Part shown: positions 45,611 to 58,028 of the stretch, piece after piece | Numbering within the stretch: position 1 is the first letter of the stretch | How the letters are laid out: every line of letters starts with the position of its first letter | DNA from: Thecaphora thlaspeos | Lineage: Eukaryota > Basidiomycota > Ustilaginomycetes > Urocystidales > Glomosporiaceae | DNA length: 64,000 nucleotides | Reading direction: 5' to 3' | NCBI GenBank assembly: GCA_900291925.1 | Contig: UWYS01000009.1 | Span: 186,001-250,000, forward strand | Notes under the pieces: model-generated | Told to the model about the DNA's origin: nothing | The model's database searches: none | Seen by the model: the letters and a program-made list of their open reading frames with translations, nothing else | Made by a program: the position numbers and the translations under genes

Positions 45611-47164
45611 TCAATCCCACGCACCCATGCCATTCATATCGCCATTGATACCGTCCATCCCGCCCATCCCGCCGCCCATACCGCCTCCCATACCCATCCC
45701 CATGTCCGGTCCCACGGCCGGCTCCTCCATGAACCCGAGCTCCTGTACGATCTGCGCCGTTCTGTACTCGAGTAGGTTCAGACCCGTCTCGACAATCTCG
45801 GCGGGGTGCATCGATCCGCTCGACTCGACGTCAAAGTAGAACTTGTTGGCCTTTTTGTTATAGTCGAACGGCGCTCCATCTTGCGGCGGCTCCTCTTCGC
45901 GCGTATTCGGACCTTCCGGCCACTCGGACTTGGCGTCGATCTCGTACCAGTAGGTGGTGTGGCGTAGGGAGTTGTGCGGATCGTACTCGAACCCTACGGC
46001 AGAGCAGGGAGACCACTTGGCGTGCTCCTTGGCGAAGCCCTATGCATGTGGACGGATACAAGAAGGGAGCGAGTGAAAGGGGTGCCAAGGGGTGATGAGA
46101 CGCGAACGCAAAAGAGAGACGTAAGGCACGCACGCTCGCTCCACTCACCTTTCTCGCGATACACCGCACGTCCAGCTCCTGTCCTTTTGTCATCTTTACG
46201 ATGATCACCGGTGGAATGCTGTCGTCTGTTGATCGCAAGGGTCCGTGGTCGCAGAGGAAAGCACAGCTCGTCAGCTTCCTGCGCTGCGCGAGCCGCTCAT
46301 GCCAACTGGTCGAGCTTCAGTCCATGCTGCACTTACCATGCCCAACGGGCTTGCCAAAGTCTGGGTGCTTTGGCGCCGGCGGTTCTTGCATCTCATCGTC
46401 GTCGTACCTGACGGCATCCCGGATGGAATCGCTGCGACAAAGGTCTTTCGTCGTCACTTCGAGGTTGCCTCTTGTGGTGCACGAGATCTTCAGTGTGAGC
46501 TCTATCGAGCAACGGTCGCAACCGTCCTCACACGCGCAGTCCTATAGAGGGGCGTGGCGTGACCCGAATCACGGAAGCAGATGTGCGTTAGCCCGGGATG
46601 CAGTCTGAACCAGCGTGTGAGGTGTGAGAAACCCGGACCGTCACTCACGCTGTGGTCGACCAACGCCTTGGCGGCATCCATGCTGAGTAGGGGGATCATG
46701 CCCAGTCGATGTGCCAGGAACTCGTCTGCCAGCACCGTCGTGTTGTTGCGGATCTCGACCATGTCGATCGCTGCATGTCCATACAGAGATGCCGATGAAC
46801 GAAGAGTGACTGTCAGCCTTTGATCGAAGCCGGCGGTTTCTCGTAGTGCAACCGGACTCACCGACGGTCGGAATGTCGGCAATCATGATCCTCCTCAATG
46901 AATTCGCAAAGCTGTGTCGTTGAGACGACCAAAGGAGGCACCGCAGCGGACGGTTATGTATCAATACCTCTTCCCCCTCTCCGTCGCTCTCCGTCGCTCT
47001 CCGCCCATTGCGGACGGTCAAAGATAGGGGTAGACGCACCTCATGTCGACGTTCTCCAATATAAAGTTGGCATGGTCCCTGTTGATCTCTCTCAGTGTGA
47101 TCTTGGGCCTCTGCTGTGCTTGTGCGATCGCATCGTATTGCGATGTCCCGTTTGTGCCGTTCAT
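45611..47164 (-). CDS. RPB3: RNA polymerase II subunit Rpb3
   Basis: Alpha-like subunit that nucleates Pol II assembly with Rpb11. Six exons (47164-47040, 46911-46862, 46770-46649, 46541-46337, 46225-46149, 46039-45611) give 335 residues. The N terminus has [26 protein letters not shown], then [27 protein letters not shown]. The Rpb3 zinc loop is present as Cys101, Cys103, Cys107, Cys110 ([11 protein letters not shown]). [27 protein letters not shown] follows, completed across intron 5. The C terminus is an unusual Gly/Met-rich tail (about 35 residues ending GMGAWD). Divergent from EMC8. Confidence 0.95.
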
Positions 47165-47783
47165 GGTGGAGGTGGTCCTGGTATGGAAGAAGGTCGCTGG
47201 CGAGGCTGACCGAAAGTTTCAGATCGTTTGAGCACAGGTACGGCGTGATGGGGCCTCTCTCTACCAGATGACGGGACGGATCTGCGCTAAGTTGCTGGAA
47301 GCCGTCGGGCGACTGATTCGACGTGCAAAGGCTGAGAGCTGTCGTCCGAGCTGATCACGCGGAGCAGTTGCCTGGCGCGTCGTGGAAGGTATCGAGCAGC
47401 GGTGAGGCAGGGAGATACCAACAGTCGGCTGAGCTCGCAAGTGTGGGATCGTCTTAGTCTGTGGAAGGGACGGGCGGAGCGTGGAAGCAGGAAGGTGATG
47501 GGAGATGTGTGTGTACGGTCGAGAAGGTGCTCGGAAGTAGGCACGAGCGTCGTGTCTGTACCGCCGAGAGGCGCCCGCGTCCTCTTCCGATTTCCACTTT
47601 CCCGCTTCCGGAACCGACGGCCACCTCGACGCACCCACGGGTCGGCGCGGAGGCCAGTCTTCCACGCACGGACACCCTCCCCTCGCCAACTTTCTTTCCT
47701 CGACCATCCCTCGCCCTCCACCCACATCCGCAACAAGACGACCCACTGCTGGGATACTCAGCTCTGCAATCACCGCCGCTACG
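47165..47783. promoter_or_regulatory. Shared divergent promoter (RPB3 / EMC8)
   Basis: 619 bp between two divergent start codons. No recognisable site. Confidence 0.4.
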
Positions 47784-48713
47784 ATGTCCTCAACAACCAC
47801 GCTAACCTCGTCAGCTTACGACATCATCCTCCTCCACCTCTCGAAGCACCCTACCGCGACTGTCTTTGGCTTCCTGCTCGGTCGATCCAACACGTCCTCG
47901 TCGGGAAGCGTAGAGGTGCAATCCGTGGTACCCCTCTCCCACCACTGGACCGCTCTTGCTCCGATTGCAGAGGTTGGATTAGCCCTGGTATGTCTCCGTC
48001 CTGACACGAAAGAAGCATGAGCGTCCTCGCAGTCTGACATGAGATCGTCCTTGTGACCGATGGCCTTGCTTGGACAGACAACGACATACGCCGAGTCTCA
48101 AGGACTCACGATCCTTGGTGTATACGAGGCGCCTCGCGATGTAGCCGAACGTAACCCTTCCGGACAAGCACTGAGGCTGGCCGAGAAGATCGCGTCCCTG
48201 AACAAGAGTGGCGAAGCGACATTGCTGCTCGTGCGTGCCCCACCCCATCGCTCCTTTCTCCTTGTCTCCCATCGTCCCTTTCTGACCCTTCCTCTTTCGC
48301 TTGGCTCCATACCTCGCCCGTCAATCCCGCAGGTAAACAACGCGACCCTCCTTACACCCATAACTCACTCGCTGCTCCCTTTCACCGTGTCGGCGTCGTC
48401 ATCATCGAGCAAATCGACGATGACCACCCTACCCGCCTCGACACCCAAGTCCAAGAATCAACCCGTGTCGTCCATCTCCTTTTCGAATGGAGAGAGCGTA
48501 GAGAGCGTCGTCAAGGCCGTAGAGAACAAGATCAGACAGAAAGCGTGGAAGGACGTGGTAGATTTCGACGGTGAGTGTATGCGCTGCGGGTAGGCTGAGA
48601 GGTGGTGTGTGGTGTTCTGACGCTGGTCGAGCTTCCCATGTCGATGTGACGAACAGATCATCTGGAGGATCCTGCCCTCTCGTGGTTGGTGCAACCTAGC
48701 GTAGTCGCCTAGT
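47784..48713 (+). CDS. EMC8: ER membrane protein complex subunit Emc8/9
   Basis: MPN-like (UPF0172) cytosolic subunit of the EMC, the insertase for tail-anchored and multi-pass membrane proteins. Four exons (47784-47987, 48078-48230, 48333-48570, 48658-48713) give 216 residues, the family length. Motifs: SAYDIILLHLSKHPTATVFGFLLG, VVPLSHHWTALAPIAEVGLAL, GVYEAPRDVAERNPS and IRQKAWKDVVDFDDHLEDPALSWL; the last is joined across intron 3. The JAMM metal residues of active MPN proteases are not evident, as expected for EMC8. Phase closes at all three introns. Confidence 0.93.
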
Positions 48714-49056
48714 CGCATGTTGAAGTAGCCGTCGCACGACCCTGGATAACAAGCAGAGAATCTTAGCTCCGGCCACCCATCCCCTTCGAAGGCACCTTGT
48801 ATGCACTCGACCGACATTCAGATCTGTGTCCTACTACGTCGGTAAAGCGCCCTTCAAGAGACCGTCCAAACAAGAATGTCCCCTCACACCTCGAAGCGCA
48901 ACGAAGCACGAACTTGCCCAAGAGTAGTGAGGGATTGACGGAGAGCAACCCGCTAGCCTAGCAGGAAAATGAGGTCGCGAGAAAGGCGGACACGTTTACC
49001 GAAACAGATCAGGGAGATAACGACAAATAGCGGCCGAGCGGAGATTCTCCGTGGGT
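48714..49056. other. Convergent intergenic region
   Basis: 3' flanks of EMC8 and TOM70. Nothing else seen. Confidence 0.4.
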
Positions 49057-51202
49057 TTACATCATTCCTCCAGCCATCTGACCGAGGACGGCGCCCTGTT
49101 CGGGGAAATCTTGGATGAACTTGAGCTGCGCTCGTGATGCCTGAGGGTGCGGCAGGGTGGCGTAAGAGGAGTGAGCGAGGGGGGTGGGGATATCAGTGAA
49201 CAAGCACGACAGCGAGGCTTTACCTCGTTCCTCCACTTCTACGGGAAGCCGAGGGTGGACGGCGGCCGAGCGCACTCACGTTCTCATAAGTGATGGCGTT
49301 GATCAGCTCAGGCTCGGTCCTGGCAATCTTTGCGCTCCTCTCAAAGTACTTGATCGCATCCTGGATCTTGCCTTGCTGCAGGCTAAGCTGCGCCAGGGTC
49401 GCGACGGCGACGTCGCAGTCTTCGTCCTTGTCCAGGGCGCGGCGGCACAGGTCCTCTGCCGCGGCCATGTCCTGCTTCCACTGGAACAGGGCGAGCGCCT
49501 TGTTGATCATCGGCAGCACGTTGGTGCTGCCGGCCTTAGACGACTCAATCTCGATGGCGCGGTCAAACTTGTCCATGGCCTCTTCGAACTTCTGCTGGTC
49601 GAGCAGCAGCTCGCCGTAGTAGTTGTACGCCTCCGACGAGCCCTCAAACGTGCGCAGCAGCTTGCGGAACGACGCCGTCGAGTGGCCGATGTTGCCGTTC
49701 TTGTACTGCGCCACCGCGTACTGCACCTGCGAAAAGATAAACGTGTCGTCGAGCGACGTCGACTTCTCGTAGTCCTTGATCGCCGCGTCAAACTCGCCCA
49801 GGATGAAGTTGACCTGGCCACGGTGGTAGTAGATGTCCGGATCCTCCGAGTTGGCCTCGATCGCCTTGTCAAAGTCCTCGAACGCCGCCTCCTTGTCGCT
49901 GAGCTCCATGTGGACGCTCGCCTTCTTGACCCACGACTGGACATAGTCCGGACGCAGGCTGGTCGAGCGTTCAAGGTCCGAGAGCGCCTCCTTGGCGTTG
50001 CCGATGACGAAGCGGAAGGTTCCGCGCATGTTGTGCGCGTTCGCCTCGAGATCCTCGTTGCTGACGCCCTGCTCGATCGCCTCGTTGAACAGGCTCAGCG
50101 CGTGAGGGTAGTTCTTGGCGCCGAGCGCCTCATACGCCTTGATCAGCGTTTCGTCGCCCTGCGACGGGTTCTCGGGCAGCGTGGGGACCTCCTTGTGACG
50201 GAACGCCTCTAGGTAGGCGGTGACAAAGGTTGGCGACGGAAGCTTGGGCTCGCGCGTGCGCAGGATGTCCTGCGCCTTACCCGTCGCCAGCTTCCGCAGC
50301 ACCCGCTCGACACTCTCGGTGGCCAAAGCATCCTTGAACTGACCCAGGATCGCGACCGCGGTGAAGTCGGCGAGCGACTGGAACAGCAACTCGGCCTTTT
50401 CCTCGCCCAGGCCGTTCGACGAGGCCTCGGCGGGGCTGCCGAGCTGTTCGCGCGCCACTGCCCGTCGGTTGAGCGCCTTGACGTAGGTCTTATCCATCCG
50501 CAGCGCTTCGTCGCAGTCAAGCACCACAAGCTCGGGCTTCGAGAGGTTCGAGTAGCAGGCTGCGCGATTGCTGTAGAAGACGGCCATCGGGTGGGCCGCG
50601 ATCGCCTTGGTGTAGTGCTCAATGGCAGTGTCAAATTGCCGGTTCGAGTAGGCGCGGTTGCCGAGCGATTTGAGATGTTGGGCGAGCGACTTCCGGCGCT
50701 CCTCGGGCAGCCGCTGGATCTCGGACTCGGAGAGGGCAGCCAATTGGTCGTCGCTAGCCTCGTCCAGCAGCGGACCGCTGGGGTCCGAGAGCGGGCCTTC
50801 GGATCTTGACCCTCCTGCGACACCGCCAGCGCTCGACGAAGAGTCGCCGCCCGCACCGGTGGCCTTCTTCTTTACGCTCTTCTTCTTCTTCTTGGCGGCC
50901 ACCGCGCCGCCGGCGGACGTTGAGCCGGACACCTTTTCGTCGTCGTCGTCGTCGTTGGAGGGCGGGAGGCTCTTCTTTTTGCTGCTGCTGCTGGTCGAGG
51001 AGCTGCGCGAGTAGAGGAGGTATCCGCCGGCGACGAGGGTACCCGTCGCTAGCGCGATGACGAGGTTGCGGTTCTCCTGAACCCACCGCTGCAGCTTGTT
51101 GGCGGTGTTTTCTGCTGTTGTCTGTGCGCGCGAGGCGGCGTTGGCTGCCTGATGCGAGGCCTGGTGGGCGGCCTGAGAGGCCTGCTGCGGAAGCGGGGCC
51201 AT
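49057..51202 (-). CDS. TOM70: Mitochondrial import receptor Tom70
   Basis: Outer-membrane receptor that docks Hsp70/Hsp90 with carrier-type precursors. Exons 51202-49280 and 49140-49057 give 668 residues. The N-terminal anchor (LVIALATGTLVAGGYLLY, about 47-64) follows an Ala/Gln-rich lead, then a Lys/Ser-rich linker. The clamp-type TPR domain starts SLAQHLKSLGNRAYSNRQFDTAIEHYTKAI and includes YSNRAACYSNL and VKALNRRAVAREQLG. The C-terminal TPR array runs ALGAKNYPHALSLFNEAI to the end. The last exon supplies the Tom70-type ending (ASRAQLKFIQDFPEQ). The chosen start is the conserved short lead; an ATG 30 codons upstream is in frame. Confidence 0.95.
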
Positions 51203-52025
51203 CTTCGGGTCGTGAGAGGAGGAGCGGGGGGGATGGAGGGCACGAGGACGGAGCTCCTGAGTTCTCTTGTGTCTGTGGCGGCAGTGGCCCAATGCAAAGC
51301 TGCCTTTTTATAGCTGCGAGTTGGCCTTTCTGGAACGAGGGGGGAGGGCCGGGTGGCGGTCGCGGTCGCGGATGAGGAAGAAGGAGCCCTATAGGTGCGT
51401 TGCGAATCGAGGCCGGAATTTGCGACGGTACGGTGGAGTTGAAGGAAGCGGGAGAGGACGGAGGGCAGGTGAGGAGTGAAGAGGAGAGAGGAGAAGGAAG
51501 AGGAAGGAAGGGTCGAGTGGAGATAGGATGGGGCGCGAGGAGCGAGGAGCGAGGGTGAGGCGGTGTGGCTGGCTGCGTCGCTTTCTTCCGAGAGGGTCTC
51601 TCCCGGCCCTGAAAGCGCAGTGAGCGAGCGAGCGGGCGAACGGGCGGGCGGGCGGCGCTTGAGCAGCCGGGGCACGGCAGCCCTGCCTGCCTTTTTTCGT
51701 CAGGTCTTGAGCCGTTCTTCCTTTTTCTCGCTCCTGTGCCCTTGTGTCATCGTCCCCTCGATCGCCGGCGCTTCAAAACAAGGCGAGCGGCCCCGCGGTA
51801 GCGCAGAGATCGGGCGTCCCTCCATCCCCGATCATGAAACCGCCTTTCATTCTCTTCGTCGGGCATACAGCCACACGCGGCCGCTGCTGACAGTGACAGA
51901 GTGGCCTTTCAGCGGATGCTAGCAATACAGGGAGGATGCTTGGAAAGATGCGCAAGCCAGGAAGCGGATGGGGAACGCGTGTGATGCAGGTGAACAGATG
52001 TCAGAATAGACAGGGAGGAGGTGGC
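51203..52025. promoter_or_regulatory. Upstream region of TOM70
   Basis: About 820 bp with the TOM70 promoter and the UPF2 3' flank. Purine-rich GAGG/GGAG tracts lie around 51430-51545. No gene recognised. Confidence 0.4.
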
Positions 52026-55000
52026 CTAGAGGCCTTTCTTTTCGTCGGCGAACTTGACCTTGAAGCCGCGCCTCGAGAGGGTCTGCTCTAGAGCTATAGG
52101 ATCCCATACAGGTGGGACAACGTAGCGAAGGAGAACTGTCAGTAGTAATACCCTTGTCAAGCTTCCACGGCGTAAGCTCAGCATGGAGGCACTCACATCT
52201 GCGGTCCGCCTCCTCCTCCCTCCCTTCGTAGGCCAGGACGAGCTCCTTGAGCTGCCGCCTCTCCGCCTCGTCCTTCAGTTGCTTGGTACGGGTGTTGATC
52301 GCGATGGCCGATGTGGTGGGCACCTTGACCTCGTGTGTCGTCTGCTTGTTGCCCTTCTTGCTCAGCAGCGAAAAGCGCATGTGCTGCGTCTCGTTGCCGT
52401 CATCGTGGTCGTCGTGTTCGCCGTTGCTGCTGACGTTGCCGCCGCTCGTCTCGCGGTCGGAACGGTCCGACCTGGACGCGTATGCGCTCGACTGCGACGC
52501 CCGCCGGCTCTTGATCATCGGGATGCTAACATCCGACAGGCCGCGGTTCGTCACCTTGACGCTGGCGCTGGAGCCGCTCTCGGCCATCATCTTGGCCAGC
52601 TCGCGGTCAAACTCGTCGTCGGCCTCACGCTTGATCGTAGCCTCCTCCTCGCGCCGTCGCAGCATTGCTTCGTCCTCTTCTCCGTCCGTCTCGCGGCCCA
52701 GGTGGGACCCGCCCTCGGAAAAACCCTCGTCCTTCTCCTCTCCCTCCTCGTCGTCATCGTCGTCATCGTCGGCGTCTCCCATCTGGCTGACACCGGCGCT
52801 GTCGCCACCGTTCCTCATCTTCCGTCCGCCGCGCCGACCCTCGTCGCTCCTGCCATCGTCTTCGTCGTCGTCGCTCTCGTCTTCGTCGTCGTCGCTCTCG
52901 TCATCTTCGTCGTCGTAGTCGTTCTCGTCGTCACCCTCGCCTCCGCCTCCGTCGGACGCCGGCTTGCTCGCGCGGTGGGCGGCAAACATCTGGTCCACCT
53001 CGAGCGCCGCCTCGTTGAAGTCGGTCTTGAGCTGAAACTTGGGACGCAGGCTCTCGAGCGTGTCGGACAGCATGAAGTCGACCTCCATTGGGAGCGGTCG
53101 CTCCTTTGACAGCACGTAGAGATTGAGAAAGACGAGAAACTCGTCGAGCTTCTTTTTGAGCGAGCCGCGGTCGAAGCACATCCCGCACGTGTCGAGCAGC
53201 GTGCAGATCAGGCGGATGCGGAAGTAGTCGTCCGGCGCATCGATCGGCGTCACTTGGCCCGGGAGCGGACAGCCGCCCGGGTGGCCAAATGTCGCGAAGC
53301 TCCAAAGCTGGTCGAAGACGATGCCGCTGTTGATCAGGCGGTAGTTGTAGAGCTCGCCGAGGTAGCGAACCGTCGCGACCCTGCGCTGATTATGCTTGAA
53401 GATATTCTGCTCGAGTCCGGTGCGGATGTTTTCGAGCACCTGGTCGATGACATCGACAGTGAAGGCGAGGTGGTAGGCCTGGAGGTCGTAGACGAGGACG
53501 GCGAGGAACTGGATGTTGCTGAAGCGCATCTTCCAGACGCGCGTGAAAAGCGCCTTGAGCGTCGCGACCGTCTCGGGATCCTCCCAATGCAGCTTCCGCA
53601 GCAGCTTGAGTACCTTGTCGAGGGTCTTTTTGGAGAGCACGTCGTAGATGAGGTGGCGCACGAAGAGCTCCATGGGCGTCCGCACCTTTTGCTCGATCGC
53701 CTTGCGCTCTGGCGGGTTGCACTGGTAGTAGGCGTTATCGAGCATCAGCAGCTGGCGCGCGTCGAGGTTGACCAGGCCGCGCTTCCGCCTCAGCATCTCG
53801 AGCATGCTGCGCATCTTGGCGCTGCTCTCCTCGGTCCGCAGCAGGTAACGACCGCACGTCTCGAGCAGGGTCGCTAGCACGTCGATGTTGGGGCCCGAAA
53901 AGTCCTCGAGGCAGACCTTGAGGCAGTGGAAGATGGTATGCGACGGCGTCACCTTGAATTTGGTCAGCTCGCCGAGGAAGCGAGCGTTCTTGGCGCGCGA
54001 CTCGGTCAGTTCGACATTCTTCTTGCGCTGAAAGTAACGGAACTCGTCGTCGAGCGTAGCGACGAGGCCCGTCCCGACGTCGGGCATGTAGCGGTTCAGC
54101 GTCGCGGCTAGCCTGGCGTAGTAGGGTATGAGGTCGAGGCGGCTGCGCGGTATCGACGAGAAGTGCTTGACCAGCTTCCGCCTAGCCGGCTTGCTCGCGA
54201 GGAAGGCGAAGTCAACGGCCGCGCTGTCGATCATGGAGCGGTTGGTCAGGTCCGGCAGCTTGGCCAGGAGGGAGTTGAGCTGGGCCGCCGGACCGGCGCT
54301 CATCTGGTCCTCTGGCGCCAAATCGCCGGCGGCGGCGGCGGCGGTGGACGACTTGACATCCAGGTCCTTCCTGTCTGCATCTGTACGCGGCGACCTGGAT
54401 AAATCGGGAGATGCAGCAGCATCTTCTGCACTGTATCCGGCGGCATCGTGCTGGTCCTTGGAGGACGAGGCCGCGGAGCCAGAGAGAATGCTTGGCGGAA
54501 TGATGTCGCTGAGGTCAAGCAGATCCTCGTAGAAGCGCTTCGTATCCTCGCCTTCCCAGGGGCTCTGGTTGATGACAAAGTCCTCGTCGCTGCGCTCGTT
54601 GAAGAGAGCCGACTTGCTGTCGAGTTTCACGCCGAGCCCGATCCCGCTCGACTTGGCGGCTTCGGCAAGCTTGGGCATGGCGACGCCCAGTAGGTCGGAG
54701 AGCAGCTTTCCCCACTCGTTGAACTTTTCGAAGCTCCGCGTCATCTTCTCGTAGCTTTGCTGCCGGTCTTCGAAGATCTCACCGTAGCGGATGTAGGCTT
54801 CGTGATTCCGCCTGTCCTGCTCCTGTAGCCTTTCGTGCTCCTTGACAATCTTGCGCGACAGCATGGCAAAATATGTCTCGAACAGCTTGCGGAACTTGGC
54901 CTTCATCTCGGTCGAGACGGGCGGCTGCGATTCCGGGTCGGTCGCCACAAGGTCGTCGAGAACGTCTGCTGCAGCATCATGGAGCGAGAGGTTTTCCACA

Positions 55001-55872
55001 CCCTTGGCAAGACCATCAGCGCCGCCGCCTCCACCAGTGCCAGCATGGTTGGCAGTGCCGCTCGGCGGGTCTATCAGCGCTGGGGCGAGGGCGCGGAGCA
55101 GGGTCAAGAGGATGGGGACGTTGGCGTGTTCCTTGTCGGTTGAGAGGAGCTCCTTGAGCGTCTGAAAGAGCCACGCGGCGCTCGTTTGGTCGTTGAAGTG
55201 ACCCACCAGCTCGACCAGGGCAAGTTCTGCGGTAACGCGGAGAAGCTGCTTCTGCCTTACGATCCTGGCGGCCTCATCCCTCTCCCTCTGCTCGTGCGGT
55301 ATTGAGTTGAGGGCGAGCTTGCTGGGCGGTGCAAGGGCATGGGAGAGGATGTGGGTGAGTGGTGTCGAGAAGGCGTCGCCGCCGAAACGAGCGTGGAAGG
55401 CGGAGAGGATCTCTGCAGCGGCGAGGCAGTCCTTTGGGTTGATGCACTTCTGGAGGCCCTCCGGTACTGCCTGGACGATTTCCTCGCGGTACTTGTCGAG
55501 GCTTAGGGTGTTGAGGTCGCGTGTGAGCTGTTCCTTTGCGTCGAGACCGAGGCTCTGCTTTACGCGCTTGATGAAGGCGGTGTTCTTCTTGAGGTTGGAG
55601 TCGAGCGAGGTGGAAGGTTGGGATGGGCCCTGCGACCAGATGGCGAGGTTGGCCGCCCTCAGCTGCTGTCGCCGCCTCTGCCTGTCGCCGAGGAGCTGCT
55701 GCGCGGCTTCATCCTTGGCGGGGGCGGCCGAGGCGGCGGCCGAGGTGGAAGCGGGCACCGCTGAGCCGCGGATGTTGGGTGTTGCTGCGGCTGAGCTCTG
55801 GTTGGAGTTGGCAGCTTGCGCTGCCGGGAGCGAAGCGGCGGCGGCGGGTGAGGCGGGCGAGCGTGCGCTCAT
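52026..55872 (-). CDS. NMD2: Nonsense-mediated decay factor Upf2/Nmd2
   Basis: Scaffold that links Upf1 to Upf3 in nonsense-mediated mRNA decay. Exons 55872-52197 and 52093-52026 give 1,247 residues. Three MIF4G-type helical repeat regions are visible: from NTAFIKRVKQSLG, from LNSLLAKLPDLTNRSMID, and from KVLKLLRKLHWEDPETVATLKALFTRVWKMRFSNIQFLAVLVYDLQ onward. RFFRIRLICTLLDTCGMCFDRGSLKKKLDEFL-type sequence closes the third. A long Asp/Glu-rich acidic stretch follows. The Upf1-binding C terminus (FSLLSKKGNKQTTHEVKVP, then RRQLKELVLAYEGREEEADRR) continues across the intron into SLEQTLSRRGFKVKFADEKKGL. The last exon is short (68 nt). Confidence 0.94.
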
Positions 55873-56229
55873 GAGTCGGGGTGGAAGGCGGGAATGATGA
55901 CTATATGTTCAAGGTGTTCATGGAGATAGGACGGGTGTGTTAGGCTGGGTCGGGTTCGGGTTTGGAGGGTGGCGAGAGAATAAGAAAGGCAAAGGCAGTC
56001 GTGGCTGTTGGTCCCTGCGCTGGCGTTCAAAAGAAGGTGGAGCGCCGTGCGTCGAGCTGCCACCAGCGACGTCGCCCGTGTTCCGGGCGAGAAGAGAAGC
56101 CTCCACTGGCACATGACATACGTGTGACATCGTACGCCTTCCCTTGATACCTGCCTTGTCCTCGTCCTCGGCCCCCCTCTCCCTCCCTTCCACCAGCAAC
56201 CGCCAACCGCCAATCGGCGACCATACACG
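55873..56229. promoter_or_regulatory. Shared divergent promoter (UPF2 / sideroflexin)
   Basis: 357 bp between two divergent start codons. No recognisable site. Confidence 0.4.
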
Positions 56230-57526
56230 ATGGCCACCACGACCACGGGCCAGCAACCGGGGCGACCCTTCTGCATCCCCTCGACCTCGGAAGATGCCAC
56301 GGTCGACATCACAAAGGACCGCTACGACCTGACGACCTTCTCGGGGCGTCTGCGCCACTTTGCCTCTGTCACCTCGCCCGTCACGCTGCTCGCCAGCAAT
56401 GCCGAGCTCAAGGCGGCGCGCCACCTGATCGATTCCTACGAGTCTCAGTTCCCGCGCAACCGCCGCAGCGGCTCTTTTCTCGTCAGCCGTGAGGAGGTGC
56501 AGCGCTACTGGAAGGCCAAGCAGCTCGTCGACTCGAGCGTTCACCCGGACACGGGTGAGGTGGTGCCGCTGCCCTTCCGCATGTCGGCATTTGTACCCAC
56601 CAACCTCCTCGTCGTCGGTGGTATGCTTCGCCCAAATCCGACGCTGCCCATGGTCATCTTCTGGCAGGTACGTAGATCGTCCAGCTGCGGCCCCAAGGCC
56701 GAGAGACACACCCCTCCTGATACCTAGTCCTTCCTCCTCCTCCTCCTCCTCCTCCTCCCTCTGCCGGCTCATCAGTGGACCAACCAAAGTCTCAACAGCC
56801 TCGTCAACTTCTCCAATGCAAACAAGGCCGCAACAATGGACATGAAGGAGGTCGGCATCGCCTACGCCGCGGCTACGACGTCGGCCGTGGGGATCGCTGT
56901 GGGGTTGACCCGTCTCGTGCCGCGCCTTCGCGTCGGTCCCGGCGCCAAGGCGGCGCTGGGCAGGCTGGTGCCCTTTGCCAGCGTCGCTTCGGCGGGTGTC
57001 GTCAACATCAGCTGCATGAGGTGGAAAGAGATCACGGACGGCGTCACTCTCTTCCGCCGCGACCACGAGGGCAACCGCGTCAAGGTCGGAGAGTCGGCCG
57101 TCGCGGGTCAGAGGGCCGTCGCGATGACGGCCGCCAGCAGGGTCCTGACCAACAGTGAGTAGTTTCCTTCTCGTCGCGTCTTGGTCCATCGGTTCACGTT
57201 TCTGTTGTGTGCGCAGAAGGCATCTCTCCCTGACACCCTACCTTGACCCTCGCTTTGCATGCGCATCAGTCCCAACCCTGATCCTTCCCCCACTCGCCCT
57301 AGCCTTCCTGCAACGCAAGCGCATCATCCCCTCGTCCGGTCCCTGGGCACGCGCCACCGACCTAACGCTCATTGGCACCAGCCTACTCGTCTTCCTCCCT
57401 CCCGCCATCGCCACCTTCCCGCAAGTCGCCACCATCAGCCCGGCAAAGCTAGAGCAGCGCTTCCACGACGTCAAGGACGACAACGATAAGCCCGTACAGG
57501 TCCTCGAGTTTAACAAGGGTCTTTAG
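56230..57526 (+). CDS. FSF1: Sideroflexin (mitochondrial carrier, Fsf1-like)
   Basis: Mitochondrial inner-membrane transporter family; human SFXN1 imports serine. Three exons (56230-56667, 56776-57154, 57270-57526) give 357 residues. Family marks: YDLTTFSGRLRHFASVTSP, the invariant VHPDTGEVVPLPFRMSAFVP, then a central WTNQSLNSLVNFSNANK (immediately after intron 1), ISCMRWKEITDGV, and the C-terminal IPTLILPPLALAFLQRK restored across intron 2. Hydrophobic segments match the usual about five spans. A TCC-repeat lies inside intron 1. Whether it carries serine or another substrate cannot be told. Confidence 0.94.
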
Positions 57527-58028
57527 TGCCCCCCCTTGTCGTAGGACAACCTCGTCTCTGCGTCCCCGCCCCAAAGATACGCAGCGCGGATGGTAGATAA
57601 GCAAGGTGAAGTAGATAGATGCAGTTGTTTCGTGCCTTTATTCGCCATGTTCCTTGGCTAGATGCAGAAAGAGGATACCACGATAATCAGCGAGATGTAC
57701 AGGGTGTCCGCACGCGCCGTGAGAATCGACGTACTTGCGACAAGACGAGACGAGACGGACGAGCGCAGTGTTGCGGGTTCGGCCAGACTTTATTCGTGCG
57801 TGGAGAACAGAGAGTCGTCGTCCGATCGAGTCAACAGAGCGCATTGAGCAGAAAAGATGACGACGCCGCCGCCGCCGCCCGGGCGAAGCGAATGGCCGTG
57901 GTATATTAGCATGTACAGAGAGGGCAGATTTGCCCGGAGAAAATTGGGAAGTTTTTGCGTGAGGTTCGAAAAAGAGATACGCCTAGAGGTTCGTCTGTCC
58001 GTGGGGTGTGCTTTCTTCTGCTGGTATT
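57527..58028. other. Convergent intergenic region
   Basis: 3' flanks of the sideroflexin and sterol desaturase genes. No gene recognised. Confidence 0.4.

Noticed and set aside
49184..50212. 342-codon plus-strand frame opposite TOM70
   Set aside because: Val/Leu/Arg-rich antisense shadow; the other strand encodes intact TPR motifs.
52183..53109. 308-codon plus-strand frame opposite UPF2
   Set aside because: Antisense of the acidic tract and the Upf1-binding region; low-complexity Val/Leu runs.
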